A stretch of DNA of 64,000 nt from Vulcanimicrobiota bacterium (GTDB lineage Bacteria > Vulcanimicrobiota > Xenobia > Xenobiales > JADMJV01): the NCBI GenBank assembly GCA_023447635.1, contig JAEXNA010000096.1, positions 40,843-104,842 of the forward strand. Direction: 5' to 3'. A program made the translations under genes and the position numbers. The notes below the pieces were generated by a model. That model was not told the DNA's origin. It was given only the letters and a program-made list of their open reading frames with translations, and ran no database searches. Positions 49,278-58,083 of the stretch are shown here, piece after piece. Each line of letters opens with the position of its first letter. Within the stretch, counting starts at the first letter, position 1.

Positions 49278-50036
49278 ATGCGCAAAGTTTTCCAGCAGAC
49301 CTACCAGCTCCTCGACGATGGCGCCACTCTCGGCGATCTCGAGCAGCCGACGCTTGGTCTGGGCAAAGCGATGTTAGCGGCGCTCGAGCACTTGCGCAGC
49401 AGTCTGGCCTTCGACCAGCAGGCTTTCCCCGACAGCCCGGTGGTCATCGGGATGGACGAAGTGGGACGCGGTCCCCTGGCGGGACCGCTGGTAGCGGTCT
49501 GCATCGTCCTCCCCTCTCCCCCGTCCCTCCCCTTCCTGCGCGACTCCAAGAAGATGAACGCCGCAGAACGCGAAGCGCTGGTGCCCCGCCTGACCGCCGC
49601 CGCCTCCCACCTGGGCTACGGTGTCGTCCAAGCGAAAGAGTTCGGCGGCGCCACCAATCTGCACTATCTAACCTTCAAGGCGATGCAGCGAGCGCTGAAA
49701 GCTGCCGGTCTCCCCAAAGGCTGCGCCTTGCTGGTCGATGGAAAGTTCCCCCTGCCCACCTGGAAGGGGCCTCAGAAGGCCGTGATCAAAGGTGACGACA
49801 CCTCGTTTCGGATCGCCGCCGCCTCGGTTCTGGCCAAGGTCTATCGCGACAAGATCATGACGGACGCCTGTCAGAAGTACCCCCGCTACGGGTTTTCCCG
49901 CAACGTCGGCTACGGCACGGCCGAACATCTTCAGGCGCTGGTGCAGCACGGCGCCTGCCCGCTTCACCGCAAGAACTTCGTGCAGCGCGTGCTGTCCGAA
50001 GCTCGCGAACTGCGTGAGCAGCAGCTACTGTTCTGA
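49278..50036 (+). CDS. rnhB: Ribonuclease HII
   Basis: A 252-residue enzyme that cuts RNA in RNA-DNA hybrids and single ribonucleotides in DNA. The core starts GMDEVGRGPLAGPLVA, with the other acids in LRDSKKMNAAERE and LLVDGKFPLP, and the tail YPRYGFSRNVGYGTAEH. An N-terminal helical extension of about 55 residues matches the longer Bacillus-type RnhB. No Asp residue of the active site seems missing. Confidence 0.95.
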   Translation: MRKVFQQTYQLLDDGATLGDLEQPTLGLGKAMLAALEHLRSSLAFDQQAFPDSPVVIGMDEVGRGPLAGPLVAVCIVLPSPPSLPFLRDSKKMNAAEREALVPRLTAAASHLGYGVVQAKEFGGATNLHYLTFKAMQRALKAAGLPKGCALLVDGKFPLPTWKGPQKAVIKGDDTSFRIAAASVLAKVYRDKIMTDACQKYPRYGFSRNVGYGTAEHLQALVQHGACPLHRKNFVQRVLSEARELREQQLLF

Positions 50037-50106
50037 ACGACCAGCCTGAAGACGGAAAAGCGAGATTGAAAAGGCTTCTTACCCCCAAGCGCGAAACGGC
50101 CGCCCT

Positions 50107-50553
50107 ATGACTCGCCAATGCCCCCGCTGCAGCGCGGAAAACCTGCCGGAAGCCAAATACTGCGAAAGCTGCGGAACCGACCTCGACGCGCCCGTCGGCT
50201 CGGGGGAATCCACCCAGAGCCTGGCTCCTCGCCCTGGTTCCCTGCGCGACGCCATCCCGTTCCTGACGGGCGGGGTTGATCAGGCTAAAGCGCGCTTCGA
50301 CGGCTGGAAGCAGAAGAAGACTCGCAGCGAGACCGAGAAGGCCCGCGAGAAGCACTTTGAAGAGCAGGCCCGTCAGGAGCAGCAGGTCGGCGAGCGCAAC
50401 CAGAAGGAAACTTTTGGTAAAACCGTCACCCGCGTGTTGGTCGGCCTGTTGGCCCTGGCGCTGCTGATCTACATCATCGTCCGTAACCCCAAGTTGCCGC
50501 CCTGGATGGCGCAGCAGATGGTGGACCAACTGATGGATCAGTGGGGCCTCTAG
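50107..50553 (+). CDS. Zinc-ribbon membrane protein
   Basis: A 148-residue protein. The N-terminus is a zinc ribbon with two CxxC knuckles (QCPRCSAEN and YCESCGTDL). A charged coiled-coil-like segment (about 60-100) leads to one membrane helix (about 104-123) and a short C-terminus. The ribbon would be in the cytoplasm. Function is unknown. It lies between rnhB and the translocase homologue and may share the latter's transcript (18-base gap). Confidence 0.78.
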   Translation: MTRQCPRCSAENLPEAKYCESCGTDLDAPVGSGESTQSLAPRPGSLRDAIPFLTGGVDQAKARFDGWKQKKTRSETEKAREKHFEEQARQEQQVGERNQKETFGKTVTRVLVGLLALALLIYIIVRNPKLPPWMAQQMVDQLMDQWGL

Positions 50554-50571
50554 AGCTGCTCACCTCCCTTT

Positions 50572-52080
50572 GTGACTTCGAAACCTAACGACGCTTTCTC
50601 CCGCCTGCTGGCCGGGGTGACCGGCGCCCATAAGGATGAGGCCGGACGGGTGATCCTGGCGTTTTTCGCCCTGCACTTCCTGCTCATCTCCTACTACCTG
50701 GTCAAGCCGCTGCGGAATTCGCAGTTCCTCAAAGAGTTCGCTCCCGAAACGCTACCGATGGTGACCTTCGGTGTGGTCATCGTCTCGTTCATCTTCACCA
50801 AGATCTTCAGCTTTCTGGCTGACCGCGTCGAGAAATACCGTCTGGTCGCCGGCGCCTACGTGGTGGTGATGATCCTGAAATTGGTCTTTGGTCAGCTTCT
50901 ACTGACGGGAAGTAAAGCGGCCGTGGTCGCCTTTTACTTTTTTGGCTCGACCTATTTCTTGCTGGCGATTGCGACTATGTGGGCCTGTAACAACGACATC
51001 TTTACCCCCGACCAGGGAGAGCGTTGCTACGGGTTTATAGCCGTCGGAAGCTCGACCGGCGGGATCGTCGGCTCCTGGATTTCGGGCGAGCTAGCTCATT
51101 CTTCGCTCAAGGACCACGTCCCCGAGTGCTCGGCCCTGAGCATGGCTGTCGCTCTTGGCCTGCTGATGCTAGCTTCGAGAAAGCGCCGAAAGGAAAGGCA
51201 GAGCGAAGAGGCCGCCAACAACAACCGTAAGACCTCCCAGCCGCCTCGGTTCTGGTCCGACCTGGGAGAAATCGTCCAGCGCCCCTACGTCCGTCGCATC
51301 GGTCTGATGGTGCTTTGCCTGGCCATCTTCAACAACAGTCTGGACTATATCTCGAACCGGGCGATCGACCGCGAGGTGACTCGCCAGCAGTTTGCGCTAC
51401 ACTTTCCCTACCTGGGAGAAGCTGACTACGCCACCGTCTACACGCTCAAACGCGAGTCCGCCTCACAACGGACCGAGAAGCTCAAAGAGTTGGCTATGTC
51501 CTCGGGATACTCGGAAGAGCAGCTTTCTACGGATTACAAGAAGTATCAAGGCGGAACCGAGTCGCTCACTCGGGAAGTGTTCTCGGACATCTATAGCTAC
51601 CAGGGCCTGCTGGGTATCGTGCTTCTGCTGGTGGTCGCTCGGCTCGTTTTCCGCTACTGCGGCGTCCGGTTCGCCACCGTCATCCTTCCGATCGTGGCGG
51701 CCGTCGCGGTGGCCGCCTTTGTCTTCCCGCTCGGTCTGTTAGCGGTTCAGGGCATCATGGTGGTTGTGGGGTCGGCGAACTACAGTTTGAACAACGCGGC
51801 CAAAGAGCTTCTCTACACCGCCTCGGATGAAGACACGAAGTTCAAGCACAAGCCGTTGATCGAGGGGCCGGGCATGCGCTTCGGCGATGTGCTGGGCGCC
51901 AGCGTCACCCTGACGATGCTACACCTGGCCGGGGTCATGGGCTGGAGTGAAGAGGTCGGCCAGTGGATGATCTACACCGTGCTCTTGTTGGCCATCGCCG
52001 TCTGGCTACGAGCCGCCTATCTGGCCGGTCGAGAGTACGACACCGAACGACGCAAGATGCCCGGCGAGATTTCGGCCTAA
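50572..52080 (+). CDS. ATP/ADP translocase (TLC)-family transporter
   Basis: A 502-residue membrane protein with about 11-12 hydrophobic segments. It resembles the nucleotide transporter family of plastids, Rickettsia and Chlamydia: SYYLVKPLRNSQFL at the start of helix 1, FYFFGSTYFLLAIATMWACNNDIF, AVGSSTGGIVGSWISGEL and NYSLNNAAKELLYTASDEDTKFKHK, with KELLY being a family marker. A cytoplasmic insert of about 110 residues (about 255-330) divides the halves. Homologues in free-living bacteria often have unknown substrates, so nucleotide exchange is not proven. The start is GTG at 50572. Confidence 0.83.
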   Translation: MTSKPNDAFSRLLAGVTGAHKDEAGRVILAFFALHFLLISYYLVKPLRNSQFLKEFAPETLPMVTFGVVIVSFIFTKIFSFLADRVEKYRLVAGAYVVVMILKLVFGQLLLTGSKAAVVAFYFFGSTYFLLAIATMWACNNDIFTPDQGERCYGFIAVGSSTGGIVGSWISGELAHSSLKDHVPECSALSMAVALGLLMLASRKRRKERQSEEAANNNRKTSQPPRFWSDLGEIVQRPYVRRIGLMVLCLAIFNNSLDYISNRAIDREVTRQQFALHFPYLGEADYATVYTLKRESASQRTEKLKELAMSSGYSEEQLSTDYKKYQGGTESLTREVFSDIYSYQGLLGIVLLLVVARLVFRYCGVRFATVILPIVAAVAVAAFVFPLGLLAVQGIMVVVGSANYSLNNAAKELLYTASDEDTKFKHKPLIEGPGMRFGDVLGASVTLTMLHLAGVMGWSEEVGQWMIYTVLLLAIAVWLRAAYLAGREYDTERRKMPGEISA

Positions 52081-52119
52081 AAAGGAAAAACCGGGCCGCT
52101 GAGTGGCCCGGTCTCCTTT
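52081..52119. terminator. Terminator after the translocase gene
   Basis: An inner 8-bp stem ACCGGGCC/GGCCCGGT is extended by AAAGGA/TCCTTT, with T-rich or A-rich ends. It sits between converging genes. Confidence 0.85.
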
Positions 52120-52166
52120 GTCGAGATGATGGCGAGATGATGTCGAGCGACCTCGGGTAGGCTCCC

Positions 52167-55100
52167 CTACCCTTCCGGCGGCCCAAAGTTGTCCATGTAG
52201 AAGCCCCAGGAGTTCTTGTCGCGCCAGGCCTTCTCGGGCTTCTTAGCGAGCTCGGGAGAAGAGGTAGAGGCCGATCCGAGGGAAGCGGGAGCGAACGATT
52301 TCACTCCGGCGCCCACCGACTCGACCTCGCCTGCCGGCGCCGCCTTCGCAGCCTCGTCGGTGAACCAACCCGTGACGAATCCGGCGATTCCGGAGATCAC
52401 GCTGCCTGCCACGCGCCCGGCCGTTTCCAGGGTGGCCTGAGCGGTGTTGTAGACGCTGAGCGGCAGACCGACCCGGTGGTTGAGCACCATGCCGATCACC
52501 TCGCCTTTAATCCCCTGGTCGAGTTTCTCGCCCAGCACCATCTGCCGGTTGAGCGCCAGCACCCAGTGGACGGTAGATAGCGGCACCTCGCCGCCTTTCT
52601 CGGAGACCAGCGAGAGCAGGCGGATGAACTTGTCCATCATCAGGGTAGCGTTTTTGCGCAGCGACTTGATGTCTTGTTTGCTGATCCCTTCACCCTTTTT
52701 GGCGTTAGGGAAGAACCGCTTGTTCAGACGACGGGCCGCTCCGCCCGAGGTCGTCGCCCCACCGATCACCGTCAGGATGTCCAGCCCTAACTGGCGCTCT
52801 TTGTTGGTGATCGGCACGGCCTGACCGAAGTCCAGGACGGTGGCCGTCTTGGTCGACTCGTCGATCAGCACCTGACCATCGTGGATATCCGGGTTGGCGA
52901 AGTTGGGACGCGGAACCAGGTTGCCGCTGGCGTCCCGCCCTTTGAGCAGATTGAACTCTGCCTCGGCCACGTGACGCATCGCTTGCTGGTACAGTTCCGG
53001 CTTCGAGGTGAGGATTTTGCGAGCGGTGGTGCCCTTCGCCTCTTCCATGAAAAGGCCGAGATGCTTGACCTGATAGGCATCGATGCTGCGCAGCGTCCAG
53101 CCGTCCTTGAAGGTGTGCTTGTAGGTTTCGTACGCCTGCTTTTGCACCGCCATCGCCGACTCTTTGTCGAACTCTAGCGCGACCGAGTCCTCGATGATGC
53201 CGGTCAGCCCTTTGATGAAGCCGAACGACGCCTTACCTTCGTCGGAAGCGGTCAACGCTTCCACGAACTTGTTGAAGCGAGCGAAATCGTAGCCGGTCTG
53301 CTCGACGATGTCTTCGCGACCCAGCGACACCACCTCGCGTTTGCCCGTGGTGGTGTTGGTGTAGCGGATCGCCACGTTGACCGAACCGCTTCCCAGCAGT
53401 TTGTCTATAGCGAGGTCCTGTGGCCACTCGTCGCCGAAGCGGTTCTGGATCAGGCGCAGCATCTCGTAGTAGTTCAGCGGGTTCGAGGCGTCTTGAGCGT
53501 CTTCGAACGCCTCGCGATAGCCGGCGAACTGGCTGGTGAAAGCCAGATACTGCTTCATCTTCACGCCGGGGACGCCGTACGAGTCGAAGACCCGGCTCAG
53601 GATGTCGGCTTCGGTCAGACCTTTGCCGGTGCCGTCGCGCTCTTTGATCCGCTGGCCCAGAACGGCCGACACGGCCAGAGTGTCGGTGTCGCCCTGGGAG
53701 GTCAGGATCGCTTCGGTCAGCGGTCGCGCCAGCGGGAGCGATTTGGGAGTGACGTTTTTGAGGAAGTGGTCGAAGATCGCTTTTTTGCCATCAGGATGAC
53801 GCAGCAATCCGTTCGGGCCGGCCAGGAAACTGTTGGCTACCATCACGCGCACGGGCGTTTCCGACTCGGAGAGCGTGGCTCTGGCGTTGCGGATAGTCTG
53901 GGCGACCGGACCGAGGCTCTGGCTTTCGGCGGCGTTCTCCAGGAAAGCCGGCATCTCTTCGGTGCGCCCCATCAGATATTCGACGGTGGCGATCTGCTCT
54001 TTGGGAGAGTGATTGCGGGTCATCGCGATCAGGCCCGAAAGTCCGGCCAACTGAGCGCGGAACTGCGCCAGATAGTCGACGGCGCCGCTCTCTTCGGGGG
54101 GGAACACCTGGTCCAGGTTGTGCGGCTGAAGCTTCGTTTTGAGGGTGACCTCGTCACGCAGAAGAACGAACGACAGACCGTGCTTCTCCTTGAGCTTGAA
54201 GGTGGTGTCGAGGTCTTTGACGGCGGCACCCAGGGCCGTGACGTCGGATCCGGGCTTGGCCAGGTCGCCGAGCAGCTTTTGCAGCAGGTTCGAGGTCTGG
54301 GCCGGCTTCAGGGTGTCCAGCACCCGTTCTTTGCCGAGCCACTCGCGCAGCTCTTTGGGCTCTAACTTCTCCAGACGGGCGTTGAGCGAATCGGCCATGC
54401 GACCGCGTGTGTCGGGCCGTGATTCCAGGGCTCCAGGGCTCAGTTCGGCGGCCCGCTTAGCATGATCGTAATACGTCTCGATGGTATCGAAGGAGGACTC
54501 GGTGGCCAGAAAGCCGTCGAGCAAGAACGAGCCTGCATCGGTGCCCACGACTTCGAAGCCGTTAGCGCCGGTGACTTTTTTCATCACCTTCGAGCGCTCG
54601 ACCGCTGCCTCGGCTGCGGAGAGCACGCTGACGAACTCGGGCCCGGTCAGTCGGCCGGCTACCTCGAGAGAGGTTTTCGGGTCGTGGCCCAGCACCGAGA
54701 GCTTGGACAGGATCAAACGACCCTCGGCAGGCGCCAGGAAGGCGCTGATCGTCTGCATCTCGTCCTGGCGAGCTTTGTACGCCTCTCTGGCCTTCTTGAA
54801 GTCGGCGGGGTCGGTGTAGTTTTCCTTTTTGGGCTTGAACTCGCCGTCGGAGACACGTTTCTCCAGCGCGGTCAGGCTGGCGGTGCTGGTGTCGGGCAGC
54901 GCCGTCTCGGCCAGGCTGTATCCGTCGAGCAGAGTCTTGCGGAAGAAAGCCGCGTGCTGGGCGGTGTCTTCGGTCGACAGCTGACGGACCAGTTCGCCCC
55001 GCTCGAGGCCGGCCAGATGGTTGGAGAGCTCTTTGGTCCAGGCGCGACGGTCGCTTTTGGTGGGAACGCGAAGCTCGTGAGCCCAGGTGCGGTGAAGGAA

Positions 55101-57047
55101 GCGAGAGATTTCGCTCTTCTCTTCGGCTCCACCCTTCCCCAGCATCTCGGAAAGGCGCCGCTCCAGACCTTCTTCAGGCGAGCGCGGACGCCCGCTGTCG
55201 AAAAGCAGGTCGGGCTGGTGGTTGCAGGTGCGCACCATATCGAGCAGCAGCGACGGCAGGGCGGCCTCGAAGCCGGGCGTAAAGTCGCCACCCGCCTCGG
55301 AAGCGAAGAATTCGTTGAGGTAGGCGCCCAGCTTTTCGGGCTCGCCAAGCGGCGGTCGCAGGCGGAGACGAGCGTTGTCCTCACGGACCCCGTTCGAGGC
55401 TTCCACGATCGGCTCCATCGTCTCGCGCAGACGGATCTCGAAGGCCGGATCCAGACTTTCGATCTGACGCATGTCGTTGCCAAGACCCAGTCCACGCGGT
55501 AGCCCCAACTCGTCGTGCTGGCTCGCCAGCTGCTGGGGATCTTGAGCGCGCAGCAGACCGAGAGACGCTTCGTTGTACCGACCCGACAGCGCGGACACTT
55601 CGTGCTCATCGTTGTTGTTGGTCTTCAGGAAGACGGCTAGCGACTCGATTTCAAAGGCGTTGGTCTCGGGGTTGTGGCCGTAATTCACCGGCGCCGAGTC
55701 GGCAAGCTGGCTGTAGGAGCCTGTCGTGACCAGCGGTGCCACGATCTCCTGAAGGGTGCCGTTGAGCTGGACGTTCTTGGCAAGCTCCCGGTGCAGGCTC
55801 TTGCCGCCTTTTTCCAGGCTGGCCAGGAACGACTCCGGCTTCCAACCGCTGTTAGCGTCGAGGAACTGGCGGATTTTGGCCTGGCCTTCGGGCGAGAAAC
55901 CCTTGGCCAGGCACTCGCCGTCCAGGGCCAGAGCCAGGCGCAGGAAGCCGTTGACCCTGTGCTGTGGGCTTTCCGAGGCAGCCGAGAGATGTTCGCAGAC
56001 GCCCAGCAGAGCCTTCTCGTACTCCTCGGCGTTGGGTCGAAGCGCCTTGAGCAGCTGCAGAGCGGGCGCCTGCGAGCGCTCGCCGAACATCCAGTCCGGT
56101 GTGGCCTCGGTCGCCAACTGGGTAGCGGCGTTGTTCATCGCTCCCTGGAATGCGGCGAAGTTCTCCAGCCGTCCGACGTAGTCGCCTGTGGCCGGAGCGA
56201 CCACGCTTTCAGGAATATCCGAGAGCGGTTTGGTCGCAGCGGGATGACCGGTGCGACGCATGTTCTCGACCTGCAGCTGCATGGCCGAGGTCCGGATCCC
56301 CTCGTGCTCCTGGACCTGCGCAGCGGCCTCGAGGGCCGCTTTCTGGTCATCGGTTTTGCTGTACTGCGGAGCAAACTTTGCGTACAGTTTGCCCAGAGCT
56401 CCCAGCGCGCCGGTGGGGTTCAGGCCCGCGTCGGTCATCATCTTGAGCGCCGCGGAGTCGTTCTGAAGCTGGCTTTCGCGGGTGTCGAGAAACGACTGTT
56501 TGCCGACCTCGAGCTTCTCTTTGTTCTCCGGGTCCTCGGCGTTGTGGCTCAGCAGCGCCTGAAGCTGATGAGAGACCACGAACCCCAACTCTTCTCGGGT
56601 CTTCAACGACTCGAGAAGCCCCTGGCTCACGGCCAGACGGTAGAGCGGCTTGTTGCCGTCCTTGGGCGCCTCATACCAGGTGCGCACAGGCCACGGCTTG
56701 TCAGGATGAGCCTTCTCCCAGGCTTTCTCCTGTTTGGTGGTGTCATCAAGGCCTGCTTGAGCGACCGACCCCGAGAAGATCTCGACCTTGAGATCGATCC
56801 CGTCTTTGCGCAAACGCTCGCCCGCCAACTGCTCGACCAGAGCGTTGACGTAGCTCTGGGCGTCCTTCGCCTTGGCCCCGGAAGGGCCGGTGGGAGGCGA
56901 CTGGAGCAGTCCCAGTTCGGGCTGATAACGCTTGACCCAGCCGTCCAGCTCTTTCTGCTCTTCGGCGTTGGCCGGAGGCTGAGCGGCCGGGGCGGCGCCC
57001 CGGAAGCTACGGATCGGAAAAGCGCTGGTTGTGGCAATGGTATGCAT
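52167..57047 (-). CDS. Giant orphan protein: degenerate M48-like region plus ABC1-like pseudokinase region
   Basis: A 1,626-residue protein with no signal peptide. Residues about 30-225 resemble an M48 metallopeptidase: the place of ELAFVLAHELAH reads ELGFVVSHQLQALLSH (about 153-168), so HExxH is gone, but the later family segment survives as SAALKMMTDAGLNPTGAL. About 230-1200 is mostly helical and I recognise nothing. About 1205-1500 resembles an ABC1/UbiB-type kinase: loop LLGSGSVNVAI, LFMEEAKG, NPDIHDGQVLID (kinase D-x-H) and VLDFGQAV (DFG). The beta-3 lysine seems missing (REVVSLG). The last 100 residues hold a Gly-rich hydrophobic stretch and a Ser/Pro tail. ATG at 57047 is chosen; TTG at 57101 is possible. 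Neither has a good ribosome site. Its role is unknown. Confidence 0.8.
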   Translation of the reverse strand: MHTIATTSAFPIRSFRGAAPAAQPPANAEEQKELDGWVKRYQPELGLLQSPPTGPSGAKAKDAQSYVNALVEQLAGERLRKDGIDLKVEIFSGSVAQAGLDDTTKQEKAWEKAHPDKPWPVRTWYEAPKDGNKPLYRLAVSQGLLESLKTREELGFVVSHQLQALLSHNAEDPENKEKLEVGKQSFLDTRESQLQNDSAALKMMTDAGLNPTGALGALGKLYAKFAPQYSKTDDQKAALEAAAQVQEHEGIRTSAMQLQVENMRRTGHPAATKPLSDIPESVVAPATGDYVGRLENFAAFQGAMNNAATQLATEATPDWMFGERSQAPALQLLKALRPNAEEYEKALLGVCEHLSAASESPQHRVNGFLRLALALDGECLAKGFSPEGQAKIRQFLDANSGWKPESFLASLEKGGKSLHRELAKNVQLNGTLQEIVAPLVTTGSYSQLADSAPVNYGHNPETNAFEIESLAVFLKTNNNDEHEVSALSGRYNEASLGLLRAQDPQQLASQHDELGLPRGLGLGNDMRQIESLDPAFEIRLRETMEPIVEASNGVREDNARLRLRPPLGEPEKLGAYLNEFFASEAGGDFTPGFEAALPSLLLDMVRTCNHQPDLLFDSGRPRSPEEGLERRLSEMLGKGGAEEKSEISRFLHRTWAHELRVPTKSDRRAWTKELSNHLAGLERGELVRQLSTEDTAQHAAFFRKTLLDGYSLAETALPDTSTASLTALEKRVSDGEFKPKKENYTDPADFKKAREAYKARQDEMQTISAFLAPAEGRLILSKLSVLGHDPKTSLEVAGRLTGPEFVSVLSAAEAAVERSKVMKKVTGANGFEVVGTDAGSFLLDGFLATESSFDTIETYYDHAKRAAELSPGALESRPDTRGRMADSLNARLEKLEPKELREWLGKERVLDTLKPAQTSNLLQKLLGDLAKPGSDVTALGAAVKDLDTTFKLKEKHGLSFVLLRDEVTLKTKLQPHNLDQVFPPEESGAVDYLAQFRAQLAGLSGLIAMTRNHSPKEQIATVEYLMGRTEEMPAFLENAAESQSLGPVAQTIRNARATLSESETPVRVMVANSFLAGPNGLLRHPDGKKAIFDHFLKNVTPKSLPLARPLTEAILTSQGDTDTLAVSAVLGQRIKERDGTGKGLTEADILSRVFDSYGVPGVKMKQYLAFTSQFAGYREAFEDAQDASNPLNYYEMLRLIQNRFGDEWPQDLAIDKLLGSGSVNVAIRYTNTTTGKREVVSLGREDIVEQTGYDFARFNKFVEALTASDEGKASFGFIKGLTGIIEDSVALEFDKESAMAVQKQAYETYKHTFKDGWTLRSIDAYQVKHLGLFMEEAKGTTARKILTSKPELYQQAMRHVAEAEFNLLKGRDASGNLVPRPNFANPDIHDGQVLIDESTKTATVLDFGQAVPITNKERQLGLDILTVIGGATTSGGAARRLNKRFFPNAKKGEGISKQDIKSLRKNATLMMDKFIRLLSLVSEKGGEVPLSTVHWVLALNRQMVLGEKLDQGIKGEVIGMVLNHRVGLPLSVYNTAQATLETAGRVAGSVISGIAGFVTGWFTDEAAKAAPAGEVESVGAGVKSFAPASLGSASTSSPELAKKPEKAWRDKNSWGFYMDNFGPPEG

Positions 57048-57054
57048 AGTGTTC

Positions 57055-57099
57055 AGGTTAACCGACGACAAGGTTGAAATCTTGAACGAAAGGTTAACC
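57055..57099. promoter_or_regulatory. Twin AGGTTAACC sites upstream of the giant gene
   Basis: Two identical AGGTTAACC sequences, each containing the palindrome GGTTAACC, occupy 57055-57063 and 57091-57099, 36 bases apart centre to centre. They flank the likely transcription start of the giant gene and may be operators. Confidence 0.4.
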
Positions 57100-57122
57100 A
57101 AAACCTTTCTGCGGATAGGAAT

Positions 57123-57908
57123 CTAGCCGTTGAGAAGCTTGGCTTTGGCGGCCTGATACTCTTCCGGGGTGATGGCGCCTGCGTCGAGCAGATCTTTGAG
57201 CTTCTTCAGTTCGTCGGCAAGCGACCCGGAGCCCGAACCGGTGGGGGCGGCCGGAGCGGTGTCGCCGGGAGTGTTGGCTGGTTTGACGGCCACCTCGGCG
57301 GGCGGCAGTTCATAGCCTTTTTCGCCGTGCCGCTTGCCGTTCTTACGGTAGTCGGTGGCCAGTTGGACAAAGATGGTTTCGGTGCTGTTGGGGTAGCGGG
57401 TGACGATGCCGGCCGAAGAGGCGGCGATCCAGATGTATTCGCGAGCCAGTCGCTCGGAGCGATCGACCCAGCCGCTGGCGATGCGGTTGGTGTCCTGAAC
57501 CTGCAGCGCCACGGTGAGCACGACTTCGGTCTTGTTCTCCCCCACCGATTTGATGCGGGCGGTCAGCATGGTACGGATCTGTTCGGCGTCGCGCAGCGTG
57601 AATGGGACCTGACGAGCGTGCTGGACCAGCCAGCGGCTCTCCATGTAAACGTCGTTTTTGTTCCGAACCAGCTTTTCCAGGCCGTACTCGCCGTCTTCAA
57701 AGAAGTTGCGGAAGCCTTCCTCGACCAGCCATTCGGGGTGGTTGTAGACCCAGGTCATGCGCATGTCCATATCGTCTTTGTGAGAGGCGATGTCGCCTGT
57801 CTTTTCCAGGTCACGGGCGATGCTCATGTAGTAAGGCTCGGCGGCCAGCGGAAGGGAAAGGAAGAGGAGAAGTAAGGGGGTGAGGTATCTCAAGGAGGGT
57901 CCTTTCAA
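57123..57908 (-). CDS. Secreted SHOCT-domain protein
   Basis: A 261-residue protein. A signal peptide (LTPLLLLFLSLPLAAEP, cleavage near 23) precedes an unassigned domain (about 25-190) with GYELP and paired Trp/Tyr motifs. After a Pro/Ala/Gly-rich linker (about 195-228) the end is a SHOCT domain (LADELKKLKDLLDAGAITPE and EYQAAKAKLL). SHOCT is a short C-terminal helix pair seen in many envelope proteins and may help oligomerise. It lies 75 bases upstream of the giant gene on the same strand and is probably co-transcribed with it. Confidence 0.82.
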   Translation of the reverse strand: MKGPSLRYLTPLLLLFLSLPLAAEPYYMSIARDLEKTGDIASHKDDMDMRMTWVYNHPEWLVEEGFRNFFEDGEYGLEKLVRNKNDVYMESRWLVQHARQVPFTLRDAEQIRTMLTARIKSVGENKTEVVLTVALQVQDTNRIASGWVDRSERLAREYIWIAASSAGIVTRYPNSTETIFVQLATDYRKNGKRHGEKGYELPPAEVAVKPANTPGDTAPAAPTGSGSGSLADELKKLKDLLDAGAITPEEYQAAKAKLLNG

Positions 57909-58031
57909 GGCGGAATGGTGGAGGAGAGATTTGCCCCTCTCGGCCCGGGCCCCTTTGCCCGGACCAGAAGAGAAGGTGCTCGAAGGGTCGCAGAGGGGGA
58001 GCTGTTTCTTCCCGACCAGCCGCCAGGGCTG

Positions 58032-58069
58032 AAAAAAAAGAGCCCGGCCGTGAAGCCGGGCTCCTTTTG
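58032..58069. terminator. Terminator between subtilase and SHOCT genes
   Basis: An 8-bp stem AGCCCGGC/GCCGGGCT with flanks AAAAAAAAG and CCTTTT. On the minus strand it ends the subtilase transcript. The preceding 120 bases show no other feature. Confidence 0.85.
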
Positions 58070-58083
58070 ACGAAGCGAGCGGT

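Noticed and set aside
55674..57077. A 467-codon plus-strand frame opposite the giant gene
   Set aside because: It is a shadow of high third-position GC; it has no family motif, and the minus-strand protein shows recognisable domains.
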